Part shown: positions 16,160 to 24,362 of the stretch, in pieces
Layout: the number at the start of each line of letters is the position of its first letter
How positions within the stretch are numbered: position 1 is the first letter of the stretch
Assembly: GCA_031285905.1 (NCBI GenBank)
Contig: JAITVH010000085.1
Location: forward strand, 1 to 33,035
DNA: 33,035 nucleotides
Direction: 5' to 3'
Source of the DNA: Prevotella sp.
Lineage (GTDB): Bacteria > Bacteroidota > Bacteroidia > Bacteroidales > Dysgonomonadaceae
The notes under the pieces: generated by a model
The model's database searches: none
Seen by the model: the letters and a program-made list of their open reading frames with translations, nothing else
Told to the model about the DNA's origin: nothing
Position numbers and translations under genes: made by a program

Positions 16160-16600
16160 ATTTGGTAAAAAGGGCTTAAATTGATGTATGCCCCAATGTT
16201 TAGACGGATTAATAATTATTTAGATAAATCGAGCTTGGTATTGCTTAGTGTCAATCTGTTTTAATTTGCTTTTTTGTTGTAAAAGTGTATCTCAGTTTTA
16301 ATTCTTGCAGAAGGTGATTGATAGATAAAACATCGGTAAAGATAAGGATTCTTCATATAAACTTTACTAAGATACAATTTAAATCAATTAGGGTATACAT
16401 TTAATGATCGGCAGGACTACAAATTTGTTTTGATAATTTAAAGTCTCAATTTCACTGATTTTGAATTATATATAATTCTATTGATGATAATAGCTGATTT
16501 TTTCGATACTTTATGTGCTTTAATTTATTAAAAAAGTTTGTTTGTTTCGCTAAAAAGCAGTAATATTGCATCCGATTTCAGAATAATTACTGAAAATCGA
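16160..16600. other. Gene-free region upstream of the tRNA
   Basis: A 441-base AT-rich stretch between the divergent membrane protein gene and the tRNA. No open frame worth calling and no strong hairpin. The only signal is a possible tRNA promoter at its right end. Confidence 0.6.
16537..16568 (+). promoter_or_regulatory. Candidate promoter of the tRNA gene
   Basis: TTTG at 16537-16540 and TAATATTG at 16561-16568 (one mismatch to TAnnTTTG) with a 20-base spacer, about 32 bases before the tRNA. Confidence 0.4.
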
Positions 16601-16674
16601 GGTCCTATAGCTCAGTTGGTTAGAGCACATGACTCATAATCATGGGGTCCTTGGTTCAAGCCCAAGTGGGACCA
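16601..16674 (+). tRNA. tRNA with CAT anticodon (elongator Met, or Ile2 if lysidine-modified)
   Basis: A full cloverleaf can be drawn: acceptor GGTCCTA with TGGGACC (one G-T pair), D-arm with AGCTCAGTTGGTTAGAGC, anticodon stem CATGA/TCATG around loop CTCATAA, T-arm CTTGG/CCAAG with loop TTCAAGC, discriminator A at 16674. The CCA end is not encoded (CGA follows). The paired first base pair G1-C72 rules out an initiator tRNA. Sequence alone by eye cannot separate tRNA-Met from lysidine-type tRNA-Ile(CAT); the tilS-dependent identity elements would have to be scored. Confidence 0.93.
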
Positions 16675-16700
16675 CGAAAACTGAAAAAGTTTTGAATTTG

Positions 16701-16725
16701 AAAAGTCACTGAATCAGTGGCTTTT
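16701..16725 (+). terminator. Terminator downstream of the tRNA
   Basis: AAAAGTCACTG (16701-16711) pairs with CAGTGGCTTTT (16715-16725), one T-G pair, three-base loop, followed by a T-rich tract. Confidence 0.7.
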
Positions 16726-16810
16726 CTTGTTTTAATGCGGTTTGTAGAGGATTCCACACCTATTTAAACTATCCGCTATTGTTCGTCGTTATTCGTACTT
16801 ATTCGCCTAA

Positions 16811-16852
16811 AGTTCTACAAAACACCAAAAGTGTAGAACTTTCTGTAGAACT
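16811..16852 (+). repeat. Inverted and direct repeats of TGTAGAACT downstream of the tRNA
   Basis: AGTTCTACA (16811-16819) is the inverse of TGTAGAACT at 16832-16840, which is repeated directly at 16844-16852. Just before them, TTATTCG occurs twice in close succession (about 16788-16804). Clusters of short direct and inverted sites beside a tRNA resemble recombinase arm sites, but no integrase gene is present, so this is only a possible remnant. Confidence 0.45.
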
Positions 16853-16968
16853 AATATAACAATAACAAAATCAATGTTTAACAATAATTTATTTAGACCC
16901 TATACTTTAATAGGGCTTCCAAATATACACCAAAATTTCAATATTATGATTTCTTACTTATTTAAAAA

Positions 16969-17334
16969 CTATGAGATTGGAATTTCATCTCCACTTAAAT
17001 CATCAAATATTCTTATTTCTTTCTCTTCGTTATTATGGCGGGAAATAGCTATTACTGAATCAATGAGTTGTTCAAAAGGACTATTTGCAGGCAAATTTTG
17101 AAAGTTAGGGTTATTCAAAAGGGCATTTACATATTCTTCATTGTTATAATGATAGGCACAATTTATAATATTAATAATGAAACTTTCCTGATGAGTAAAG
17201 TTAGTCACTAAGCAGCGTCCTGTTGCATTTACCCAAGCTTCAATATCTAAAGGAAAAAGAAGTGCTGCCATAGTAAAAGATATACATGCTTTCATATAAT
17301 CTTTTTGCTCAACTATGGAAAAATTTGCTGAAGT
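16969..17334 (-). pseudogene. Unknown gene, 5' end removed at the IS21 boundary
   Basis: An ATG at 17295 gives 108 residues (MKACISFTMAALLFPLDIEA at the start, FDDLSGDEIPIS at the end), but the frame stays open upstream (TSANFSIVEQKDY precedes the Met) right up to and into the left end of the insertion sequence. This indicates that the N-terminal coding part has been cut off by the insertion or an associated deletion. The remaining part is helical-looking (SFIINIINCAYHYNN, FEQLIDSVIAISRHNNEE), with no signal peptide and no motif I recognise. No convincing continuation with the same frame is found on the far side of the element. The adjacent DNA near the tRNA is otherwise non-coding, so this may be a remnant of an older accessory insertion. 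Confidence 0.5.
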
Positions 17335-17344
17335 TGACCCCGTC

Positions 17345-17413
17345 CCGCCAATCCAAATTGACCCCCATGTAACAATCTAAACTGACCCCCTGGTTACAGT
17401 TTAAATAGCCCCC
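17345..17413 (+). repeat. Left-end repeat array of the IS21 element
   Basis: Three related units: CCGCCAATCCAAATTGACCC (from 17345), TAACAATCTAAACTGACCCC (from 17370) and TTACAGTTTAAATAGCCCCC (17394-17413), each about 21 bases with 24-25 base spacing. These are the probable transposase-binding sites. Confidence 0.75.
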
Positions 17414-17505
17414 GAGAAAGAAGAGTAAAACAGAAGCTTGTCAGTTTTGTTTTAAAGTGTTAAAATTTTTATTACTTAAACTCTGAGCAACAAAAATTTA
17501 TCATC

Positions 17506-19048
17506 ATGTCTAACAAAACCATTAGTATGTTAAAACTACGACAAGTAATCCGTCTTTACAATCAGGGCAAAGGTACCAAAGCCATTGCCGGTATGTTGTT
17601 TATCTCACGCAACACCATCAAGAAGTACCTGCACATATTCCTTAGTTCAGGCCTTAGTTACGATGCCTTTTCAGCGATGAGCGACCTTGAGTTATCCCAA
17701 AAGTTTCTGGTGGCTTCCCATCCGGAGAAAAGCCAGCGGCAAGTTGATCTGGAGGCTCTACTTCCGGGTATATGCAGGGAGCTCAAGCGTAAGGGCGTCA
17801 CCAAAGAGATGCTCTACAGAGAGTATATAGAGAAGTACCCGGAAGGTTACGGTATCTCCCGCTTCTGTGCCTTTATCCGTCTGTATTTAGCCCAGCATCG
17901 TCCGGTCATGCACATCGAACATAAAGCCGGTGATAAGATGTACATTGACTTTACAGGTCAAAAACTAGATCTGGATAATGGTGACGGTACCAAGACAGAG
18001 GTAGAAGTCTTTGTTGCTATCCTGGGATGTAGTCAACTTACTTATGTAGAAGCAGTATCCAGCCAGAAGAAAGAAGATCTTATACGAGCCTGTGAGAACG
18101 CTTTGATCTATTTTGAGGGCGTACCTTTGGTAGTTGTACCCGATAACCTGAGAGCTGCCGTAACCAAGGGCAGTAAATATGAAGCGGTATTGAACGAGTC
18201 CTTCGCCTGCTTTGCCGAACATTACTCGATGACTGTCCTTCCGGCAAGGGCATATAAACCACGGGACAAGTCCCTGGTGGAAGGTGCAGTAAAGTTAGTA
18301 TATAAAACAATCTTTACCAAGCTGGACAAGCGTATCTTCTATGACTTGAGTTCATTGAACGCTGCTATTAGGGTCGCCCTAGAGATACACAACAACACTC
18401 CTATGTATAAACGGGAGTACAGCCGCCGCCAGCAGTTCGAGGAGATTGAGCGCGATGTGTTGCAGGACCTGAACCCGATACGTTATGAGTTAAAGGAGCA
18501 GGCCCAATTAACCGTCTGGAAGAACGGATATATACGTTTAGGGGTGGATACCCATTATTACAGCGTAGCCTATAAGTACATCAGTAAAACAGTCAAAGTT
18601 CTTTACTCATCGCAGTCTGTGGAAGTTTACTACCGCCATGAACTTATTGCCCAGCATGTGCGTAATAGGCGTAAATACCAATATACGACCAACACGGAAC
18701 ACCTGGCCTCCCAACACCAGTTCCTGACCGAGTGGGTCTGCCGAGAAGTTTATCTCCCAGGCTATGGATATACATGAGGATGTGGCAGAGTACATAGCCA
18801 AAGTACTGGAGGAAAAAACATATCCTGAGCAGGCTTACAAGTCTAGTTCGGGCATATTGAGTTTCTCCAGGCGGGTAGGCAACGAACGGCTGATAGATGC
18901 ATGCCGTTGCGCCCAATCTTTCGGACAATACGGTTACAGGGTAATAGAAGAGATACTGAACAAGCGTCTGGATAAGCTAAAACTGGAAGATGAAGCCACA
19001 CGTATACCCAATCATAAAAATATCAGAGGTAAAGACTATTATCAGTAA
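17506..19048 (+). pseudogene. istA: IS21 transposase IstA, interrupted by a +1 frameshift
   Basis: The first frame (17506-18777) codes for a helix-turn-helix (about 5-45) and an integrase-type catalytic core with the acidic triad visible at IDFTGQ (Asp148), VVVPDNLR (Asp213) and SLVEGAV (Glu259). At residue 409 the sequence EW should continue as SAEKFISQAMDIHEDVAEYI, which is found in the +1 frame; one extra G in the run GGG at 18734-18736 shifts into VCREVYLPGYGYT and a stop. The second part runs in frame from about 18737 to 19048. Joined, the protein would be about 513 residues, the normal IstA length. A sequencing error cannot be excluded, and catalytic residues all precede the shift, but the C-terminal part is conserved and its loss probably inactivates transposition. 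Confidence 0.88.
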
Positions 19049-19070
19049 ACATTTAAATCAAAAATAAATC

Positions 19071-19817
19071 ATGAACAATCAAACATTGGATAAATTACGT
19101 CAAATGCGCCTATTTGGCATGTATGAGGCTTTTAAGACTAACCTGGAAGGCTCTATTAAGGAAACATTAACACCCGACCAGTTCATCGCCATGCTGGTAA
19201 ACAGTGAATGGGACGATCGTAAGAACAAGTCTATAACCAGGCTTATTAAAATGGCTAACTTCCGTTACAAAGCATCACTGGAACAACTGGACTACGCTGT
19301 AGAAAGGGGACTGGATAAAAATGAAGTGCACAGGCTGGCTTCTTTGGATTTTATCAAAGAACACAAGGATCTGTTTATTACAGGCAGTACAGGAACAGGA
19401 AAAAGCTATTTGGCATCGGCATTAGGCTTCCATGCCTGCCAGATGGGATACAGGGTGCTCTATGCTTCAACAGCCAAGTTGATGGGCCAGCTTAAACTGG
19501 CTAAAGCCAAAGGCACTAACCTGACCGAACTCAAGAGGATAGAGAGGACAGACCTGCTTATACTGGATGATTTTGGCTTACAGCCTTTTGACTCCCAGGC
19601 AAGAGTTACATTGCTGGATATCATAGAAGACAGGCACGGCAAAAGGTCTACGCTGATTACATCCCAGATACCGGTCAAAGAATGGTATGACATTATCGGG
19701 GAGAAAACTATTGCCGATGCTGTATTGGACAGGATAGTACATCAATCGGTCAGAGTAGAGTTGTTCGGTGAATCACTCAGACGCAAAAAATCTAATCAGG
19801 AATGTTTATATTTGTAA
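19071..19817 (+). CDS. istB: IS21 helper ATPase IstB
   Basis: A 248-residue AAA+ ATPase of the DnaC/IstB group that assists IstA in target selection and strand transfer. Walker A is GSTGTGKS (105-112), Walker B LLILDDFG (162-169), followed by sensor-like SQIPVKEW and the Arg-rich C-terminal DRIVHQSVRVELFGESLRRK. Length is normal for IstB and the frame is intact. It begins 22 bases after istA. If istA is truly broken, istB could only serve related elements elsewhere in the genome. Confidence 0.95.
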   Translation: MNNQTLDKLRQMRLFGMYEAFKTNLEGSIKETLTPDQFIAMLVNSEWDDRKNKSITRLIKMANFRYKASLEQLDYAVERGLDKNEVHRLASLDFIKEHKDLFITGSTGTGKSYLASALGFHACQMGYRVLYASTAKLMGQLKLAKAKGTNLTELKRIERTDLLILDDFGLQPFDSQARVTLLDIIEDRHGKRSTLITSQIPVKEWYDIIGEKTIADAVLDRIVHQSVRVELFGESLRRKKSNQECLYL

Positions 19818-19838
19818 AAATTAATTAGTAAAAACCGA

Positions 19839-19884
19839 CAAAAATGATGGCTTTTTACAAACAAAAAATGATGGCTTTTTTTAC
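19839..19884 (+). repeat. Two direct repeats near the right end of the IS21 element
   Basis: CAAAAATGATGGCTTTTTAC (19839-19858) and a near copy CAAAAAATGATGGC...TTTTAC (19862-19884). AT-rich and partly self-complementary (AAAA...TTTT), they could also end istB transcription. Their relation to transposition is not known. Confidence 0.65.
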
Positions 19885-19905
19885 TCCTAAACAAAAAATC
19901 TCCAA

Positions 19906-19926
19906 GGGGTCAATTTAGATTGGCGG
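19906..19926 (-). repeat. Right-end terminal inverted repeat of the IS21 element
   Basis: GGGGTCAATTTAGATTGGCG plus one G: the inverse, with one mismatch, of the first left-end unit (17345-17365). Only a single copy is present at this end. Confidence 0.75.
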
Positions 19927-19956
19927 ATGGAGGTCTCTTTTAGTGTTATTCCCAAA

Positions 19957-19983
19957 TTGATTTGCTTACCTCTGTTATATTTG
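19957..19983 (+). promoter_or_regulatory. Candidate promoter of the PNPOx-family gene
   Basis: TATATTTG at 19976-19983 matches the -7 box; TTG at 19957-19959 could be the -33 element but the spacer is only 16 bases. It lies about 20 bases outside the IS21 right end, so the insertion has left it intact but has replaced whatever was upstream. Confidence 0.4.
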
Positions 19984-20033
19984 CCCAAAACTCCTTTTCT
20001 TTGTTACCTGATAATATTAAAATGTATTGACTT

Positions 20034-20537
20034 ATGTTGACAGTAACGGTAGATGAAAGAGCAATAATAGATGAAATAATAACAAAGAATCAGGTATGCT
20101 ATGTGGGTATGATTGACGAAGATGGTATGCCTTATGTTATTCCAATGAATTTCGGATATGAGGGAGATATCATTTATCTGCACTCGGCTCAGGAAGGCTC
20201 AAGTATACGTGCATTGGAAAAGAATCCGAATGTATGTATTACTTTTTGCACAGAGCCACAACTGACATATCAGAATAAAGAAGTAGCCTGTAGCTACCGA
20301 ATGAAGGGAGGCAGTGTGATTTGTCGTGGGAAAGTTGTATTTGAAGAAGAGTATAGCGAAAAAGTGAAAGCGCTGGATATCACCATGAAACAATACTCTT
20401 CCCGTTCATTCACCTATTCGGAACCTGCAGTAAAAAATGTTAAGATATGGAAGATAGTAATAGAAGAGATATCTAGTAAAGTCTTTGGCGTACCTCATCC
20501 TAATTCAAGAAATTATAAGGATCAGCTGGAGTTTTAG
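20034..20537 (+). CDS. Pyridoxamine 5'-phosphate oxidase-family flavoprotein (Nim-like)
   Basis: A 167-residue protein with the split-barrel FMN-binding fold: ITKNQVCYVGMIDEDGMPYV (first strands), IPMNFGYEGDIIYLHSAQEG (flavin-contact region), ALEKNPNVCITFC (dimer helix and strand), then GGSVICRGKVVFEE and the C-terminal GVPHPNSRNYKD. This is the NimA-like/pyridoxamine-oxidase-related group, many members of which have no pyridoxamine oxidase activity; some relatives reduce nitroimidazoles, but that activity cannot be assigned from sequence. Cytoplasmic. It sits just beyond the IS21 element, with the thioredoxin-like gene 46 bases downstream and no terminator between them. Confidence 0.85.
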   Translation: MLTVTVDERAIIDEIITKNQVCYVGMIDEDGMPYVIPMNFGYEGDIIYLHSAQEGSSIRALEKNPNVCITFCTEPQLTYQNKEVACSYRMKGGSVICRGKVVFEEEYSEKVKALDITMKQYSSRSFTYSEPAVKNVKIWKIVIEEISSKVFGVPHPNSRNYKDQLEF

Positions 20538-20583
20538 AAGAATATTACGTATATTTATATATTGAGAATAAACTTATACTACT

Positions 20584-21699
20584 ATGAAAACAAGGACTAT
20601 ACTGCTATATCTTATATTATTATCTGTTAATGTATCATCATATGCACAAGACAGACAGCTAAATCTATACATAGAAGATATAAAATATGATTCTATAGCA
20701 TTATCGATGCTAATGCCCGACCAGACGATGCGCTTAATAGATGGTCATACAACAGATAGTGTGAAGTGGATATTCGAAATACCCGATGTTGTGTTTCTTA
20801 ATTATCTTTCTGCCAACTTTCGCTGTAAACAAACTCTAGATACAGCCTCAATAAATCCGGGCATGCTCTTCACTTGCGACTATGACCAGTCCAGCGGTTC
20901 CTTGCTTTTTGACAATAAAAAGGTTATTAATCTATATGCAACATTTGAAGATGTATATAAGAAGGATACCGACTCAGGGACAGGCTATTATCATCTCTTC
21001 ATGATAGAAGACGAGAGTTCACCCGAAATATGCAGATCGATCCTGTTTCTTAATGAATATTTCAATTGGGCGAAAAATGATATACCACACGACGAGGCTA
21101 TGAAAAACTGGCTTGAACTTATAAATGAATATCCAGGCTCATATACACTATACAAGGTGGTTAAACTGTTGAGAAAACAGGTTAAGTATTTCACAATGGA
21201 TGACTTCCAGCAATTCTATGCAACATTTGCCACTACTGTGAGAAATCCCCGTGAATGGGAGGATGTACTAAACTATATGAAAGAACCTAAAAAGTTAGCT
21301 TTCAGCAATATGGATATGGAAGACTGTATGACAGGCGAAATGGTACCGATAATAGTGAATCCGAAGAAAGATAACCTGATAATTTTTTCGGCATCAGATT
21401 GCGAGATTTGTCATAAGCTTATCCCTCTGTATAAAGAAATACATAAGGAGTTCAAAAATTCTCTAGAGATTGTTTATGTATCATTAGATGAGGAGGATGC
21501 CAAGGATGCATGGAAAAAGCTGATAAAGAGAGAACAAATACCATGGCGAAGTCTGGTTACAGGTGCTAAGAGTAAAGAAGTTATTCAAAAATATGGAATT
21601 AAAGGCATTCCTTTCGCTTTACTAATCACTCCGTCAGGTGAATCTACTATATTCGATCCGAGAATAAATGATTTATCATATCTAGGTAGTGCAGAGTAA
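20584..21699 (+). CDS. Periplasmic thioredoxin-like protein with DUF5106-type N-terminal region
   Basis: A 371-residue exported protein. A signal peptide (residues 1-21, ending SSYA-QDRQ) without a lipobox Cys is followed by an N-terminal region typical of Bacteroidota DUF5106/DUF4369-type proteins (NLYIEDIKYDSIALSMLMPD and a helical middle NYMKEPKK). A thioredoxin/TlpA-like domain begins at about 260: NLIIFSASDCEICHKLIPLY holds CxxC (Cys273, Cys276), and KGIPFALLITPSG has the cis-Pro loop (Pro343). It is probably a thiol-disulfide oxidoreductase in the periplasm; CEIC differs from the commoner CPPC/CGPC, so redox potential and partners are open. It may be co-transcribed with the flavoprotein gene upstream. 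The C-terminus runs convergent with the acyltransferase gene, 43 bases apart. Confidence 0.82.
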   Translation: MKTRTILLYLILLSVNVSSYAQDRQLNLYIEDIKYDSIALSMLMPDQTMRLIDGHTTDSVKWIFEIPDVVFLNYLSANFRCKQTLDTASINPGMLFTCDYDQSSGSLLFDNKKVINLYATFEDVYKKDTDSGTGYYHLFMIEDESSPEICRSILFLNEYFNWAKNDIPHDEAMKNWLELINEYPGSYTLYKVVKLLRKQVKYFTMDDFQQFYATFATTVRNPREWEDVLNYMKEPKKLAFSNMDMEDCMTGEMVPIIVNPKKDNLIIFSASDCEICHKLIPLYKEIHKEFKNSLEIVYVSLDEEDAKDAWKKLIKREQIPWRSLVTGAKSKEVIQKYGIKGIPFALLITPSGESTIFDPRINDLSYLGSAE

Positions 21700-21742
21700 G
21701 CCTGTCTCTCGTCTTCTGACATTTGGCAGTCTTTACGTCGAA

Positions 21743-22585
21743 CTACATTTTGTCAGTTGGTTTTGCCAAGGCATATGTTTTGGCTTTCAGAAATTCACCA
21801 AACTCTTTTATATCGGAATATTTAGCCAGTTCATCCGGTAATATTGGTTCGCCGAATCTGAGATGTATGTTTTTCCCTCTTTTGTTATACACTTCGTGTC
21901 CAAGTCTGAGTGTACGCAATCGCCAGTTTACCAGATCGAGAAAGTTAAAGAACCATGAGTTTTTTCCACTGAAATACATCGGTATTACCGGCACTTTCGA
22001 TTTCTTTATCAGTTTAAGCACAGGTTCTTGCCATTCGCGGTCTTCTACTTCCATTTTCCAGTGCCTGACTTTTGTTTTCGATACAGCTCCTGCAGGGAAG
22101 AAACCAAGTGGATGTCCATTCTTGATATGATCGATAGATTGTTTAATTCCTTCAAAACTTGATTTACTCGCTATTTTTCCGCTTTGGAATGGGTTAACAG
22201 CTATAAAGTTGGGAGCCATAGTGTCTATCATTCCCAGAATGAAGTTTACCATCATTTTGTAGTCGGGACGAATAGAGCCAACCGTAGCAATGGCAGCTAT
22301 ACCGTCTATATGCCCGTATGCATGATTTGAGACAGTAATAAAGGCTTTACCTTCATATTGTCTGATTACATCTTCATTTTCTACTATAATATTAACTCCA
22401 ACGTCTTTCAGCAAGTGTTTGCAGAACTCCACTCCTTCATATTGCTTAGAGGCATCATAGATACGGTTGACTTTATCCATTCCGGTCAGCTTCATCGCAA
22501 ACTTCACAAGAGGTTTTTCCAATGGGCCTCTGAGAATAGGGCTCATTTTACTTATTTCGTTGTAATCCAATAGCTTTTCTTTCAT
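21743..22585 (-). CDS. Lysophospholipid acyltransferase family protein (PlsC-like)
   Basis: A 280-residue glycerolipid acyltransferase. The catalytic motif is VSNHAYGHIDG (85-95; His88 and Asp94), which has five rather than four residues between His and Asp, as I recall for the Bacteroidota/hemolysin-like branch. FFPAG (162-166) is the glycerophosphate-binding motif, and VPVIPMYFSG plus RLRTLRLGHEVYNKRG and HLRFGEPI complete the fold. It probably acylates a lysophospholipid or an aminolipid precursor at the inner face of the membrane; the acceptor is not defined. No N-terminal transmembrane helix is evident, the hydrophobic MVNFILGMIDTMAPNFIAV being the best membrane-interacting region. Monocistronic by position. 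Confidence 0.85.
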   Translation of the reverse strand: MKEKLLDYNEISKMSPILRGPLEKPLVKFAMKLTGMDKVNRIYDASKQYEGVEFCKHLLKDVGVNIIVENEDVIRQYEGKAFITVSNHAYGHIDGIAAIATVGSIRPDYKMMVNFILGMIDTMAPNFIAVNPFQSGKIASKSSFEGIKQSIDHIKNGHPLGFFPAGAVSKTKVRHWKMEVEDREWQEPVLKLIKKSKVPVIPMYFSGKNSWFFNFLDLVNWRLRTLRLGHEVYNKRGKNIHLRFGEPILPDELAKYSDIKEFGEFLKAKTYALAKPTDKM

Positions 22586-22703
22586 ACTTCAATTCATTGA
22601 CAATACAAATTTCGTAAAATCTGAAACAAATACAAAAACATGGTTGTCAGACTAACTATTTTTAGTAAATAAGTTCTTCTTTAACAGGGATATACATATT
22701 TCA

Positions 22704-24275
22704 TTATTTTGTGAATAAGTAATTATGCTTATTCCTCTTGAAACGATATCGGTGTCGGGGTATAGGTAAAGGATCCTGAGTAGCAATATCCCATCTTAGC
22801 AGATTCTCAATCATTTCATTCTTTACGGCTGAATACGTATTATTCAGAAAGAGATTATTCAATTCAGAAGGATCATCTTTCATATTGTATAGTTGGCCAT
22901 TCCCATCCATATCATAAACCAATTTCCATTTATCTTTACGCAGTATCCGCATAGTTCCACTTTGTGTCCATGTATTAAGTTCATCAAAGAATAGGCCCTT
23001 TTTGCCTACTGCTCCTTCTTCTTTATAATCTGCTCCATCAGCCTTAGTATAATACATTCCCCCGTATCCATCCTGAACCATAATACTCTCAAATTCCTTC
23101 TTAGGATACTCCTTTCCTTGCAAAAGAGGCCAAAGGCTACGTCCTTGTACTCCCACAGGGATATCAGCCCCTATTATTTCGCAGATGGTAGGAAAAATAT
23201 CTATAATACTCACATGCGCATCATGTGCATTAGCAGATCCTTTTATCCCCGGGCCAGTCCATTGCATTGGAATACGGGCAATTGCATCATCCAAGCCCAC
23301 TCCTTTTTTCATTAGTCCATATTCGCCTACGTAATCGCCATGATCTGCAATAAACAAGATGATGGTATTATCATATATCCCTTTTTTCTTTAGCTCTTCC
23401 ACAAAACGCTTCAATTGATCATCAATCATCCTCATCATTCCATGATAAATGGAACGCAATTGCTGGAGATTTTTTTGATAACCTACATGCCCTTGTTCCA
23501 TCATTTCGGCAAGCAGCTCATACTCTTCGCCTTTTGTTTTTAGATCTTTAGCCGAACTGCCCATCTCCGGGAGAATCCCGGGCGGAAACATAGAATAATA
23601 GGGTTCGCAGGTCTGATACGGATTATGAGGTTCTGCAATAGAAAACCACATCAGGAAAGGTTTGGTAGATACAGAGTCAATCCACTTGGAAGCATCATCT
23701 ACCATCCGGTAGGGTAGTTGTCCTTCCACACCATATGGTGAAGGCTCCATATTAGCATACATATCCAATGTTCCCAGATACTTATCAAATTCTTTACCTA
23801 TCTCGCTTTTGTTTTTTGTGCTTTGTCCATTATGATCATAAGGACTCCAGTAATCAACACGGTCAGCAGAGAGGTGAGAGTGATTCTTCCCTATCAATGC
23901 GGTGATATATCCCTGCTCTTTGGCTACATCAAAAAGGTCTTTTGTATAAAATGCATCCCGGATATTATGATTGGAGCGCACATGGGTCGCACTCGGAAAC
24001 CTTCCGGTCAACATAGAAACCCGGGCAGGGCCACTGGCAGGAGCAGCAGTGTAAGCTTTATCAAACCATGTTCCCTTTTTTGCCAGCTCATCAGCGAAAG
24101 GCATTGTATTCAATGGATAACCTTCTCGCTTCATTAAGTCAGCCCGTAGCTGGTCGGCCATTATTATAATAATATTTGGATAATCAGACTGTTGCCCCTG
24201 TCCAAAGGCAGAAGACACAGCAGAAAATGAAGTAATTACTCCAAAAACAAACTTTTTATTGTGCCGAACTTTCAT
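22704..24275 (-). CDS. Secreted sulfatase (serine-type, S1 family)
   Basis: Hydrolyses sulfate esters, most likely from a glycan or other secreted sulfated compound. From the ATG at 24275 the protein has 523 residues with a signal peptide (1-25, ending SSAFG-QGQ); an upstream start at 24308 would add 11 residues before it and is less likely. NIIIIMADQLRADL (34-47) holds metal-ligand positions, and SGPARVSMLTGR (81-92) is the sulfatase signature with Ser81 as the residue to be converted to formylglycine. FIADHGDYVGEYGLMKKG gives the Asp-His metal ligands. Ser in place of Cys means activation by a radical-SAM maturase (anSME), which is not encoded in this window. There is no SusC/SusD pair beside it; the substrate cannot be predicted. 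Repeat island B starts just upstream of its start codon. Confidence 0.92.
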   Translation of the reverse strand: MKVRHNKKFVFGVITSFSAVSSAFGQGQQSDYPNIIIIMADQLRADLMKREGYPLNTMPFADELAKKGTWFDKAYTAAPASGPARVSMLTGRFPSATHVRSNHNIRDAFYTKDLFDVAKEQGYITALIGKNHSHLSADRVDYWSPYDHNGQSTKNKSEIGKEFDKYLGTLDMYANMEPSPYGVEGQLPYRMVDDASKWIDSVSTKPFLMWFSIAEPHNPYQTCEPYYSMFPPGILPEMGSSAKDLKTKGEEYELLAEMMEQGHVGYQKNLQQLRSIYHGMMRMIDDQLKRFVEELKKKGIYDNTIILFIADHGDYVGEYGLMKKGVGLDDAIARIPMQWTGPGIKGSANAHDAHVSIIDIFPTICEIIGADIPVGVQGRSLWPLLQGKEYPKKEFESIMVQDGYGGMYYTKADGADYKEEGAVGKKGLFFDELNTWTQSGTMRILRKDKWKLVYDMDGNGQLYNMKDDPSELNNLFLNNTYSAVKNEMIENLLRWDIATQDPLPIPRHRYRFKRNKHNYLFTK

Positions 24276-24362
24276 AATATAATTCTTATATTCTATCAAA
24301 GATATCAATTATTCAGATGAATCAACAGCCGCCACTTATAATTATTTTAACTAAAAAGTAAC

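Larger units (their letters stand above)
17335..19936 (+). mobile_element. IS21-family insertion sequence (istA frameshifted, istB intact)
   Basis: The element holds istA and istB in the usual order and has related ends: CCGCCAATCCAAATTGACCCC near the left edge (17345-17365) corresponds to the reverse complement of GGGGTCAATTTAGATTGGCGG at 19906-19926 with a single mismatch. The left end has two additional degenerate copies of that motif, a typical IS21 feature. The exact outer limits are uncertain by about ten bases; I place them at TGACCCC (17335) and GGAGGTCTC (about 19936). No matching target duplication is evident. The total of about 2.6 kb is typical of the family. Confidence 0.88.

Noticed and set aside
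16874..17101. Plus-strand frame of 75 residues opposite the truncated unknown gene
   Set aside because: Antisense shadow; the minus-strand frame is longer, stays open into the IS and has the better composition.
18721..18780. Programmed ribosomal frameshifting in istA
   Set aside because: The shift site TGGGTC is not a known slippery heptamer and IS21 istA is normally a single frame; simple mutation or sequencing error is more likely.
19945..20040. Minus-strand open stretch (ending NITEVSKSIWE-stop) beside the IS right end, as the missing 5' part of the truncated gene
   Set aside because: It ends in a stop before reaching the IS, has no start codon, and overlaps the promoter and start of the PNPOx-family gene on the other strand.
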